From assembly GCA_015062715.1 (NCBI GenBank), contig SUUD01000040.1, positions 1-11,385 of the forward strand: 11,385 nt of DNA, written 5' to 3'. The notes under the pieces were generated by a model. It was not told the origin of the DNA. It did not search any database and saw nothing but the letters and a program-made list of their open reading frames with translations. The stretch comes from Olsenella sp. (lineage in GTDB: Bacteria > Actinomycetota > Coriobacteriia > Coriobacteriales > Atopobiaceae). Position numbers and translations under genes: made by a program. This document shows, piece after piece, positions 1-6,191 of the stretch. Each line of letters starts with the position of its first letter. Position 1 is the first letter of the stretch.

Positions 1-870
1 GACCTGGTCTGCGGCGTGGGCAAGAACGCCAAGGTCGACCCCGCAAAGGTGTTCGAGGTCCTGCCGGAGGACCAGGCGGACGAGACGGGCGACGAGGCGC
101 CGGCCGTTTCGGACGACGTCGTCGCCAACGTCGACGCCAACGCCGGCTCCAACCCCATCGGCGTGGACGCGAAGGGGCGCAAGGGCACGGACGCCCCCGC
201 CAAGGCGCCGCGGCGCATCCTGCGCGACCTCGGAATCACCCCGCGCGAGTTCGTCGAGCGCTACGTGGGCTTTGCGGCGGACGATTACGTCGACCTCGTC
301 AGCGTCGAGGGCGCGGCGCACCCGCTGGGGCACCTCTATGGCTGCCGCCAGTTTGACACCGTCGCCGGCGGCGACAGGTGGCGCGTGCTCAACGTCGAGA
401 TGGACGTGATCGAGCGCGCCGCCGTGGCCAGCCTCGAAGCGGGCGTTCCCTGCTACATGGCCTGCGACGTCATGCAGCAGTTCGGCCGCTCGCTCGAGGA
501 CTTCCCCGGGATCCTGGCGCTCGACACCATCGACGCCGAGGGCCTCTTCGACGTGGACCTCTCCATGACGCGCGAGGAGATGTTCGACCTGCAGGAGGCC
601 TCGTTCACGCATGCCATGACCTTCCAGGGCGTCCAGCTGGACGAGGACGGCAGGCCGCTGGCGTGGCGCGTCGAGAACAGCTGGGGCAAGGACTCCTGCA
701 AGGACGGCTACCTCACCATGAGCGGCGACTGGTACCGCCTGTACGGCGGCGGCCTCATGGTCGAGCGGCGCTTCCTGGACGAGGAGACCCTGCGCGCCTG
801 GGACGAGCTGCCCATCGAGGACGTCGAGCCCTGGACCTGCCTGGGCCGTGCTGCGGGCCCGCAGGAGTAG
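1..870 (+). CDS. pepC: Aminopeptidase C (bleomycin hydrolase family, peptidase C1B), 5'-truncated
   Basis: This is the C-terminal part (289 codons plus stop) of a papain-fold cytosolic aminopeptidase that removes N-terminal residues from peptides. The frame is open from base 1. The GTG at 16 is internal, since family members are about 440 residues and the catalytic Cys region lies upstream of the window. The catalytic His is visible in FTHAM (codon 610-612) and the catalytic Asn in ENSWGKD (codon 676-678), followed by the family-typical GYLTMS and WYRLYGGGLMVERR stretches. An Asp/Ala/Pro-rich low-complexity stretch (about bases 70-205) sits between the preceding core and the region starting RRILRDLGITP, and may be a lineage-specific insertion. 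The gene ends 160 bases before a hairpin terminator and converges on the lipoprotein gene. The family call is secure from the His and Asn motifs. Peptide specificity cannot be read from this fragment. Confidence 0.93.
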   Translation, partial: DLVCGVGKNAKVDPAKVFEVLPEDQADETGDEAPAVSDDVVANVDANAGSNPIGVDAKGRKGTDAPAKAPRRILRDLGITPREFVERYVGFAADDYVDLVSVEGAAHPLGHLYGCRQFDTVAGGDRWRVLNVEMDVIERAAVASLEAGVPCYMACDVMQQFGRSLEDFPGILALDTIDAEGLFDVDLSMTREEMFDLQEASFTHAMTFQGVQLDEDGRPLAWRVENSWGKDSCKDGYLTMSGDWYRLYGGGLMVERRFLDEETLRAWDELPIEDVEPWTCLGRAAGPQE

Positions 871-893
871 GGGGCGCGTGTGTCGGGAGTTCA

Positions 894-1023
894 CTTTCGG
901 ACACAACCCGGCAGGACTTGGAATCCGTTTTCGGACACAACCGCAGCATCGGACACAACCTTGCAGCGTTTGCCCAGTTGGCGAGAACCCATATGGGGAT
1001 AGACCGCAGGTTGTGTCCGAAAA
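894..1023. repeat. Interspersed TTCGGACACAACC repeats, three direct and one inverted
   Basis: The 13-mer TTCGGACACAACC occurs at 896-908 and 930-942, and without its first T at 949-960. Its reverse complement lies at 1009-1021. Copy 2 and the inverted copy extend to a perfect 15-bp inverted repeat (TTTTCGGACACAACC at 928-942; GGTTGTGTCCGAAAA at 1009-1023) enclosing 66 bases. A 10-bp palindrome, CCCATATGGG, lies inside at 988-997. No gene is visible here. The set could be multiple binding sites for a regulator, a remnant of mobile-element ends, or a small non-autonomous element. The sequence alone does not decide. Confidence 0.8.
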
Positions 1024-1030
1024 GCAACTA

Positions 1031-1061
1031 GGGCGGCCCTGGCATCACGTCAGGGCCGCCC
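1031..1061. terminator. Bidirectional hairpin terminator between convergent genes
   Basis: A perfect 11-bp stem, GGGCGGCCCTG / CAGGGCCGCCC, encloses a 9-base loop. On the minus strand it is followed by TAGTTGCTTTT, a weak T-tract suited to the lipoprotein gene, which ends 31 bases away. On the plus strand the following bases are pyrimidine-rich (CTCTCGTTCGTTCCTT), which suits pepC. Its position between two convergent stop codons supports use in both directions. Confidence 0.8.
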
Positions 1062-1091
1062 CTCTCGTTCGTTCCTTAGCGAGCAGACAGA

Positions 1092-2036
1092 CTAGCTGAC
1101 GTTGAGGAGATTGGCCGAGTCGTATGCGGCGCGCGAGCAGTCCTCGACGTAGACATACTCGAATGTCCTCGTGGAGGACGCGATCTCGGTGCCCTCGGGC
1201 TCATTGTTCTCGTTGTAGCGCGTGAGGGGCGTCTCGTCCGAGCGGCTGACGATGCAGCCGTTCTCGTCACACTCAAAGGTGGACGTCAGCTCGTAGGTCT
1301 CGTCCCCGCTGGTATATGTCCTGACTGCCTTTACCGGGTTGCCGGCATCGTCGTACTCCCAGACCGTGGTCGTCTCGGAGTTACCGTAGTCGCTCTCGTA
1401 ACGGAACAGCACCTCGTAGCCCTGCTCGTCATATTCGACCACGTAGTGGTTCGTAGCGACGTCCTCCGTACCCTCGATGACCACGACGCTCTCCATGTCC
1501 CTCGTCTGCGACTTCAGCACGCCGTTCGCGTGATACTCGTACGTCACGTCATACGTTGTCGTGCCGGGATAGTCTGGGTCGTTGTCCACCTCGACGGCGT
1601 GGTCGCTCAGGGGACGGCCGTTCTCGTCAAGGACGTACTCGTGCGTCATGTCGTAGGTGCTTCCGCCATCGAACGTGGTGACCTCATGCGTGACGTTACC
1701 GTATTCGTCGTACTCACTCGTTATGACGATGCCGCCCGACCTCTCGCTCCGCACGACGTTCCCATGCTCGTCGAGCTCGTTGGCAAGCGTGTACTCGCTG
1801 CCCATGGCGCTGGTGCCAGACTCGTTGGTAGCAATCCACGCGCCAAGTACCTCGGGCTCGGCCTCGGGTTCCGCCTCCTCGGTGGCCTGCTCCTCCTCGG
1901 GCGCCTCCTGCTCCTCGGCCTCGGCTTCGGCGGCAGGCTCCGGTTCCGTGCCGGACGAGCAGGCAGGAAGGAAGGCCAGTCCAAGCGCGAGCATTCCCGC
2001 TAGGGCGACCGTGGAAAGCCCTGAGCTCTTACTCAT
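1092..2036 (-). CDS. Lipoprotein with acidic stalk and YD-like repeats
   Basis: A 314-residue predicted surface lipoprotein. Residues 1-25 form a signal peptide with lipobox LPAC (residues 23-26), so Cys26 would be lipidated. Residues 27 to about 65 are a Glu/Ala/Pro-rich acidic stalk. From about residue 85 to the end there are seven or eight degenerate units of the form EYDEYGN / EYDDAGN / EYDEQGY / EYVLDENGR / ECDENG, each followed by a beta-prone Thr/Val/Tyr-rich strand. They resemble the YD/RHS-type repeats of secreted proteins and simple beta-solenoid antigens. The start is well set: GAGGAG at 2046-2051 lies 9 bases before the ATG. The gene appears monocistronic, with the hairpin at 1031-1061 downstream. 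Its base composition looks less GC-rich than the operon beyond the gap. The function is unknown; a binding or wall-associated surface role is inference. Confidence 0.85.
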   Translation of the reverse strand: MSKSSGLSTVALAGMLALGLAFLPACSSGTEPEPAAEAEAEEQEAPEEEQATEEAEPEAEPEVLGAWIATNESGTSAMGSEYTLANELDEHGNVVRSERSGGIVITSEYDEYGNVTHEVTTFDGGSTYDMTHEYVLDENGRPLSDHAVEVDNDPDYPGTTTYDVTYEYHANGVLKSQTRDMESVVVIEGTEDVATNHYVVEYDEQGYEVLFRYESDYGNSETTTVWEYDDAGNPVKAVRTYTSGDETYELTSTFECDENGCIVSRSDETPLTRYNENNEPEGTEIASSTRTFEYVYVEDCSRAAYDSANLLNVS

Positions 2037-2454
2037 GTTCTCTCACTCCTCGTGTCGGGCCGCAGTATGCGTCCGTTATTACGTTATCGGGTTGGGGACA
2101 GAGCCTCGGAGCGGGGTAAGAGGTAGCTTATCCCGCTTGGAGGCAGCCGGGGGGAACCGCTTGCCACCTGCCCCTGGCTCCGCGTGCGGTTTCAGGATCG
2201 AGGGCCTGCGCACCGAACGCAAATCGGGTTCCATGTTCAGGCGCTGTACCAGCTGAATCTGTCTTACGTTTGTAAGGTGGACTCAACAGCTGTCTACTGC
2301 GCAAATACGTATATTCCCATCTGTAATCGCCCCGCACAGGCGGTGCGTTGATGCATCCGTAGCGTATCGTCGCGCCGTCTGTGCGGTGGCTTTGCGCGAA
2401 CGCCCCGCACGGGCGGTGCGTTGATGCGGGCGCTGTGCGACCGGGGAATCGGTT
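2037..2454. other. 418-bp intergenic region, no gene found
   Basis: It lies between the stop of the minus-strand membrane-protein operon and the start of the lipoprotein gene, both on the minus strand. Contents: the lipoprotein Shine-Dalgarno (2046-2051); an inverted repeat at 2111-2136 (GCGGGGTAAG / CTTATCCCGC, 6-base loop, one G:T pair); a 5-bp-arm inverted repeat CTTAC-GTTT-GTAAG at 2263-2276; and the 27-bp repeat family at 2328-2427. The short open frames here have no visible Shine-Dalgarno or recognisable protein. I could not identify a convincing -35/-10 pair for the lipoprotein gene, although AT-richer stretches at 2070-2092 and 2256-2325 could hold one. Confidence 0.6.
2328..2427. repeat. 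27-bp GC-rich repeat, two direct copies and one diverged inverted copy (REP-like)
   Basis: Copy 1 (2328-2354) and copy 2 (2401-2427) match at 26 of 27 positions. Both begin CGCCCCGCAC and end GCGGTGCGTTGATGC. Between them, 2364-2390 matches the reverse complement at about 19 of 27 positions, several differences being transitions that allow G:U pairs. The middle copy can therefore fold with copy 1 across a 9-base loop, or alternatively with copy 2. Each copy also holds a small CGCAC/GTGCG palindrome. The position just after the operon's last stop codon fits a REP-like 3' stabiliser or terminator, though no T-tract follows. Confidence 0.75.
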
Positions 2455-2820
2455 CTAGACGAAGATGAGCCCCGCAACGCACCCGATGGCAAACGAGGCC
2501 AGGTTGAGGACGACCGAGGCCATGACGGGCCGCTCGAAGACGTCCGTCTCGCGGTAGATCCACGCCTCGACGGCCACCGCGGCAAGCTCGAGCGCGAGCA
2601 TGATGGCCCAGGCAGGGCTGGCCACGGGAAGGCTCGGTGACCACCCCACCAAGAGGCACCCCAGCTCGACCACCGGGTTGGTCACCACCTGAGCAAGCGC
2701 GACCACGGCAGCGGCTCGCCGGTCATGCACGCCAAAGAGCAGCGCGGCAAGGCCCAGCTCGACGGCGATGGTCGCCATGCAGGTGCAGCAGATGAGGGCA
2801 AGGGCCGGAAGCGCCGTCAC
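2455..2820 (-). CDS. Small four-TM membrane protein of unknown function
   Basis: A 121-residue protein starting at a GTG (2818-2820) that overlaps the TGA of the MFS-like gene in a GTGA junction. A purine-rich GGAGAGGGG sits just upstream, so translation is probably coupled. A longer frame in the same register runs upstream through the MFS gene but reads as nonsense protein there. Four hydrophobic segments lie at about residues 3-30, 35-58, 68-88 and 98-121. Notable polar residues inside membrane segments are a Glu in the first, a TNP turn in the second (AQVVTNPVVELG), two Glu in the third (ALELAAVAVEAWIY) and Asn/Ser in the fourth (LNLASFAIG). From memory it resembles small 'TNP' membrane proteins of gut anaerobes, but I cannot assign a family. 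It is probably co-expressed with the MFS-like and 63-aa proteins. Confidence 0.75.
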   Translation of the reverse strand: MTALPALALICCTCMATIAVELGLAALLFGVHDRRAAAVVALAQVVTNPVVELGCLLVGWSPSLPVASPAWAIMLALELAAVAVEAWIYRETDVFERPVMASVVLNLASFAIGCVAGLIFV

Positions 2821-3866
2821 GAGCCGCCCCTCTCCCCCGCCGCCCACAGGCCGCCAAGCAGCAGCGCGAGCGACGCGAGCGACAGCGCGCAGAGGACCCC
2901 AGGCGACGCCGCGCGCACGCCCAGCAGCGCCGGCAGCGCCCCTATCGCAAGCGAGAACGACGCGATGCCGAAGGCCGTGCCCCTCGCCTGCGGCATGAGG
3001 CCCGCAAGCTGCGAGAGCGTGATCGCCATGGTGAAGTTGAAGAGCAGCGTGGCCGCAAGCCCCGCCGCGACGCTCTCCCACGAGAGCAGGAAGAGCGGGG
3101 CGGCCCCTCCCAGCGAGATGACCGAGGCCACACGTGGCCCCACTCGGTCGGACGCAAACCCGCCCGCGGCCTTGCCCGCCACGACGGCCAGGATGGCCAC
3201 CAGGGCCAGGCCCGCCTGGGCCTTCCAGGGAAACGCCATGACCATGCCGGCATAGCTGCGCAGCGCCACCGTCGCGGCAAGCAGGGCAACCGCGCACCTT
3301 CCGCGGGCATCGAGCGACCACCCAAAGGTAGGCTCCCCCTTTGAGCAGCCACAACGCCACACCAGCACCGCGCACAGGCCGAGCAGCCCCACGAGGACGG
3401 GCACCACGAGCGTCCAGCCTTGAAACGTCGCGAGTCCGCCCACGAAGACGCCTGCGGCACCGGTCGAGATGAAGGCGCCGGAAGGGCCGGCGGAGCCATT
3501 GGACTCGAGCAGGACCTCCTCGCCGCCCGCGCAGTGGAAGAGCGCGTTTCCCAACGCCACGAGCGGGACCGCGACCACAGGGACGGTCCCTGCCACCACA
3601 ACGCCAGCCGCCACCAGCGCAAACGACAAGAGCGCGGCCCCGCGCCAGCGCGCGGGCCCCGCCACGTCGAGGGCCGCTCCCACGGGCAGCTGCAGGCAGA
3701 AGGCCACCATGTCGTAGGCGACGATCGCGAGGCCGTGGGCGGCCGCACCGGCAAGCGAGAGCGCGGACGTCACCAGCCCCAGCACGCAGGTTATGCAGGC
3801 GAGGTCGACGACAAAGTGGCAGAGGGCGTACGCGGACGTGACGCGAGCAAGGCGAGAGCGACCCAT
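2817..3866 (-). CDS. MFS-like membrane transporter (short)
   Basis: A 349-residue polytopic membrane protein, roughly 11-12 hydrophobic segments, shorter than typical 400-residue MFS transporters. Two loops resemble MFS motif A: PVGAALDVAG in the N-terminal half and GGFASDRVGPRV near residue 210 in the C-terminal half, as expected for two six-helix bundles. The central loop carries CGCSKGEP. The ATG at 3864-3866 is chosen because GGAAG lies 6 bases upstream and the start is 3 bases after the stop of the 63-aa gene. The gene ends in a GTGA overlap with the 121-aa gene. The substrate is unknown; no antibiotic- or sugar-specific motif is visible. The MFS assignment rests on the motif A-like loops and hydrophobicity and is moderately sure. 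Confidence 0.75.
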   Translation of the reverse strand: MGRSRLARVTSAYALCHFVVDLACITCVLGLVTSALSLAGAAAHGLAIVAYDMVAFCLQLPVGAALDVAGPARWRGAALLSFALVAAGVVVAGTVPVVAVPLVALGNALFHCAGGEEVLLESNGSAGPSGAFISTGAAGVFVGGLATFQGWTLVVPVLVGLLGLCAVLVWRCGCSKGEPTFGWSLDARGRCAVALLAATVALRSYAGMVMAFPWKAQAGLALVAILAVVAGKAAGGFASDRVGPRVASVISLGGAAPLFLLSWESVAAGLAATLLFNFTMAITLSQLAGLMPQARGTAFGIASFSLAIGALPALLGVRAASPGVLCALSLASLALLLGGLWAAGERGGS

Positions 3867-3869
3867 GGG

Positions 3870-4061
3870 CTACTTCCGCAGGCGCCTGATCACGAGGAGC
3901 GCCACCAGAGCAACCACTATCACGCAGGCCGCGACCGGAAGGATGCCCATGCCCGGCTCAGGCTGGGGTTCTGGATCGGGCAGGGCGATGTCGGCCAGGG
4001 CGACGCGTACGTCAGAGAAAAGCACGAGCAGGGCAAGCGGGAAGGCGGCAATCTCCCTCAT
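3870..4061 (-). CDS. 63-aa secreted/anchored small membrane protein
   Basis: The ATG at 4059-4061 has a strong Shine-Dalgarno, AGGAG at 4069-4073, 7 bases upstream; the frame is open further 5' but only as arginine-rich nonsense. Residues 1-23 look like a Sec signal peptide ending in VALA. A short acidic Pro-rich ectodomain follows (DIALPDPEPQPEPG, residues 24-37). Residues 38-58 form a TM helix (GILPVAACVIVVALVALLVI), and the protein ends in the basic tail RRLRK. The mature product would be a tiny single-pass protein with about 14 outside residues. It lies 3 bases before the MFS-like gene, so it may be an accessory subunit of that transporter. The function is unknown. Confidence 0.75.
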   Translation of the reverse strand: MREIAAFPLALLVLFSDVRVALADIALPDPEPQPEPGMGILPVAACVIVVALVALLVIRRLRK

Positions 4062-4071
4062 GACAACGCTC

Positions 4072-4347
4072 CTATCGGTCGTACTTGCTCGAGGCGGTGA
4101 AGGGGTCCTCGTCGTCAGACGGCGCAGACTCGTCGCCGGGCGGCGCGAGCTCGTCGAGGCTCTGTCGCACCTGCTCCGCAAGCGGCGAGGAGGCGCCCTC
4201 CACCGGCCTGCGGCGGCGCCGCATGATGATGCGGAACGCCGTGACCGCCACCAAGATGACGACGACGGCCACGACGAGCGCCCCTATCCCCACGACAAGC
4301 AGGGCCGGCCCCAGCGCCATGTCGGCCGCGAGCCGCGAGGCGTCCAT
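4072..4347 (-). CDS. 91-aa single-TM protein with acidic cytoplasmic tail
   Basis: The ATG (4345-4347) shares one base with the glyoxalase stop (TGATG), and GAGGA lies 6 bases upstream inside the gloA end. Residues about 12-38 form one long hydrophobic helix. A stop-transfer cluster RRRRR (about 43-47) and a hydrophilic tail rich in Asp, Glu, Ser and Pro (PPGDESAPSDDEDPF) follow. The positive-inside rule puts the tail in the cytoplasm. It ends 10 bases before the start of the 63-aa gene, whose Shine-Dalgarno overlaps its stop. I do not recognise a family. It may be a small scaffold or regulator for the adjacent membrane module. Confidence 0.75.
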   Translation of the reverse strand: MDASRLAADMALGPALLVVGIGALVVAVVVILVAVTAFRIIMRRRRRPVEGASSPLAEQVRQSLDELAPPGDESAPSDDEDPFTASSKYDR

Positions 4348-4718
4348 CAGCGGTCCTCGGGCAGGATCTCGACCCAGCAGCCGTCCGGGTCGGCGATGAA
4401 GTACAGGCCCATGCGCGGGTTCTCCTTGACGATGCAGCCCATCTCCTCGTGCAGGGCGTGGTAGGCGTCGTAGTCGTCAACCTCCACGGCCACGTGGGTG
4501 TCGCCGTTGCCGTTGTCGTAGGTGCCCTCGTAGTCCTTGTTCCACGTGAGCTCGAGCTCGAAGTCGGACTGGTCGTTGCCGATGAAGACGATGGCCCAGG
4601 AGCCGTCCTCGGGCAGCTTGCGGCGCTTCTCGGTGAGCCCCAGGGCCTTCTCGTAGAAGGCGAGCGTGGCGTCGAGGTCATAGGCGTGGGTGTTGCGGTG
4701 GATGAGCTTGGCGCGCAT
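4347..4718 (-). CDS. gloA: Glyoxalase I-like enzyme (VOC superfamily, lactoylglutathione lyase type)
   Basis: A 123-residue single-module VOC protein predicted to isomerise the hemithioacetal of methylglyoxal and a thiol to a lactoyl thioester in the cytosol. All four metal-ligand positions of E. coli GlxI have plausible counterparts: His7 (LIHRNTH), Glu56 (ELELTWN), His75 (DTHVAVEVDD) and Glu117 (GCWVEILPE). The DLDATLAFYEKALGL opening and ADPDG near the end are family-typical. The short length, without the insertions of eukaryotic forms, fits the Ni/Co-type bacterial class. The ATG at 4716-4718 has GAGGAG 7 bases upstream; an upstream extension is only vector-like nonsense. The thiol cofactor is uncertain, because actinobacteria generally lack glutathione. 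It starts 52 bases after the YigZ gene, with its own possible promoter. Confidence 0.88.
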   Translation of the reverse strand: MRAKLIHRNTHAYDLDATLAFYEKALGLTEKRRKLPEDGSWAIVFIGNDQSDFELELTWNKDYEGTYDNGNGDTHVAVEVDDYDAYHALHEEMGCIVKENPRMGLYFIADPDGCWVEILPEDR

Positions 4719-4746
4719 GGGGACTCCTCTCCCTTGAGTTGGACAG

Positions 4747-4752
4747 ATTGTA
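4747..4752 (-). promoter_or_regulatory. Possible -10 box (TACAAT) for the glyoxalase gene
   Basis: On the minus strand TACAAT lies 29 bases before the gloA ATG, within the 52-base gap after the YigZ stop. Seventeen to eighteen bases upstream there is only a weak -35 (TTCTAG/TCTAGG). The same hexamer precedes rnpB and the YhhN gene. It would allow the downstream genes to be expressed separately from the upstream ones. Confidence 0.4.
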
Positions 4753-4770
4753 CCGCCTGGCAGGCTAGGC

Positions 4771-5418
4771 CTAGAACTCGGAGAAGGTCGTCTCCCCCAC
4801 CCGGCAGAGCTCCTCGCCGGCCGCAAGCTCGGTCATGGCCGCCACGAACGGCGCCTCGTCGCCCGCCAGGAAGGCCAGGGTGAGCTGGACGTCCTCGGCA
4901 AAGAGCTGGTCGCGCACGTGGCCCCCGCAGTCGGCCACCAGCCGCGAGACCCGGTCGTACAGCGCATAGGGGATCTGCGCCACCACGGGCGTGACCTGCG
5001 TCATGGTCACCACCATGCCCTGCTCCTCGGCGGCAGCCACCGCCATCTGGGTGGCCGTGGTGTAGGCGCGGACCAGACCGCCCGGGCCCAAGAGCGTCCC
5101 GCCAAAGTAGCGCGTGACCACGCAGCACACGTCTGCAAGGCCGGCCCCGCGCAGCACCTCGAGCGTGGGCATGCCGCTCGTGCGCGAGGGCTCGCCGTCG
5201 TCGGAGCAGCGCTCGCGGCCGTCGGCGAGCACCCAGGCGGGCACGTTGTGGCGCGCGTCGTGATGCCGGGAGCGGACCTCGGCCTGGAAGGCGTTGGCCT
5301 CGTGCTCGGACCCGACGTGGACGAGCTGGGCGATGAAGCGGCTCTTGCGGTCGACGAACTCGGCCGTGGCCTCCGCCCCGGCCCGGATGGTGCGATAGCT
5401 CGTGGCTGCCATGGGCAT
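4771..5418 (-). CDS. yigZ: YigZ / IMPACT-family protein
   Basis: A 215-residue cytosolic protein of the UPF0029/IMPACT family, which in other bacteria has been linked loosely to translation or ribosome-associated regulation; its biochemical role is unsettled. Family landmarks in order: DRKSRFIAQL (about 23-32), HHDARHNVPAWV (52-63), SDDGEPSRTSGMP (72-84; most members read GTAG where this has RTSG), and the signature VVTRYFGGTLLGPGGLVRAY (100-119). A C-terminal ferredoxin-like domain of the DUF1949 type follows. The start is taken at the ATG (5416-5418) overlapping the YhhN stop as TGATG. A GTG one codon earlier and an ATG two codons later are alternatives, and none has a clear Shine-Dalgarno, so translational coupling is likely. 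Confidence 0.92.
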   Translation of the reverse strand: MPMAATSYRTIRAGAEATAEFVDRKSRFIAQLVHVGSEHEANAFQAEVRSRHHDARHNVPAWVLADGRERCSDDGEPSRTSGMPTLEVLRGAGLADVCCVVTRYFGGTLLGPGGLVRAYTTATQMAVAAAEEQGMVVTMTQVTPVVAQIPYALYDRVSRLVADCGGHVRDQLFAEDVQLTLAFLAGDEAPFVAAMTELAAGEELCRVGETTFSEF

Positions 5419-6104
5419 CACGCCAGGAGACCCAAGCTCAGGGCGATGAGCAGCTGGCCTATGTAGTACAGCGTGAGGTTGCAGATGCGCAGGCCAAAGC
5501 GCTGCTTGTGCCGCTTGGCAAAGGTGTTGAGGATGAGGATGACGTCACTGGCCAGAAAGAGCAGGGCGCCCAGGAGGAAGACCGCCGCCTGCGCGGACGG
5601 CTCGGTGACGAGCGCCCCCAGCGCCAGGCAGTTGAGCACCACGACGATGCCGATGTAGAAGACGCCGATGACCTTGAGCGCGGCCTTGGCCTCGATGCGC
5701 TGGAAGATCCAGTGCATGAGCACCACCGTGAGGGCGCCTCCCGCCACCAGGTAGATCCACGGGAGCGCCACGCGCGGGTACGTCGCCGTCGTGTAGACCA
5801 CGTGCCCCACGAGAAACACCACGGTGCCCAGGGCAAAGAGCAGCTGGCCCACCTTCTCGTACACGTAGCGCAGGTTGAGGACGACGTCGGCGACCGCGCC
5901 GATCGCCAGGCCCACGACAATGAGGCGCGCGTAGCCGGCCTCGGCCTCGGGGGCGGCGCTCGCGCACACGGCACCCAGGATGACGAAGATGAGCGACGCG
6001 CAGCCCTTGAGGGCGACGCCCGCAACGTAGCGCTCGGCGCGCTCCGCGGCTATGAAGGCGGCCATGGTGGCGAGGCACGCAACGCACAGGATGAGGTGCA
6101 GCAT
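5418..6104 (-). CDS. YhhN family membrane protein (lysoplasmalogenase-like)
   Basis: A 228-residue protein of about eight TM helices with YhhN/TMEM86 family features: a conserved Asp in a helix after Gly-rich GLAIGAVADVVL (about 65-75), LFALGTVVFLVGHVVY (about 89-104), and a second Asp helix in the C-terminal part (LLFLASDVILILN). Eukaryotic TMEM86B hydrolyses the vinyl ether bond of lysoplasmalogens. The bacterial activity is less sure, although plasmalogens are known from anaerobes, which makes the role plausible here. The ATG at 6102-6104 is chosen because GAGGAG lies 5 bases upstream; an in-frame ATG at 6140 overlaps the predicted -10 and lacks a Shine-Dalgarno. It is coupled to yigZ by a one-base overlap. 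Confidence 0.85.
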   Translation of the reverse strand: MLHLILCVACLATMAAFIAAERAERYVAGVALKGCASLIFVILGAVCASAAPEAEAGYARLIVVGLAIGAVADVVLNLRYVYEKVGQLLFALGTVVFLVGHVVYTTATYPRVALPWIYLVAGGALTVVLMHWIFQRIEAKAALKVIGVFYIGIVVVLNCLALGALVTEPSAQAAVFLLGALLFLASDVILILNTFAKRHKQRFGLRICNLTLYYIGQLLIALSLGLLA

Positions 6105-6138
6105 GGTGGCTCCTCGGACGTCATGGAGGGACGTCCCC

Positions 6139-6144
6139 ATTGTA
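6139..6144 (-). promoter_or_regulatory. Possible -10 box (TACAAT) for the YhhN-yigZ genes
   Basis: On the minus strand GCTACAATGG is centred about 38 bases before the YhhN ATG, in the 87-base gap after the hydrolase stop. The region 17 bases upstream is GC-rich with no clear -35. The context GCTACAATG is shared with the rnpB promoter at 8401-8408. Confidence 0.45.
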
Positions 6145-6191
6145 GCGTCTTGGCGGCGCCCTCCCGGCAGGGACCGTTCCCGCGGTGGCCG

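Noticed and set aside
378..1031. Open frame of 217 codons overlapping pepC.
   Set aside because: Arg/Pro-rich composition typical of an off-frame shadow; the overlapping frame has clear C1B motifs.
2328..2427. Repeats looking like a two-repeat CRISPR (27-bp GC-rich palindromic repeat).
   Set aside because: The period is 73 bases, the intervening sequence carries a diverged inverted copy of the repeat rather than a unique spacer, there are only two direct copies, and no cas gene is nearby.
2455..3375. A 306-codon minus-strand frame suggesting a larger version of the 121-aa membrane protein.
   Set aside because: Upstream of 2820 it is a shadow of the MFS-like gene with Gly/Arg/Ala-rich nonsense; the GTGA overlap gives the natural start.
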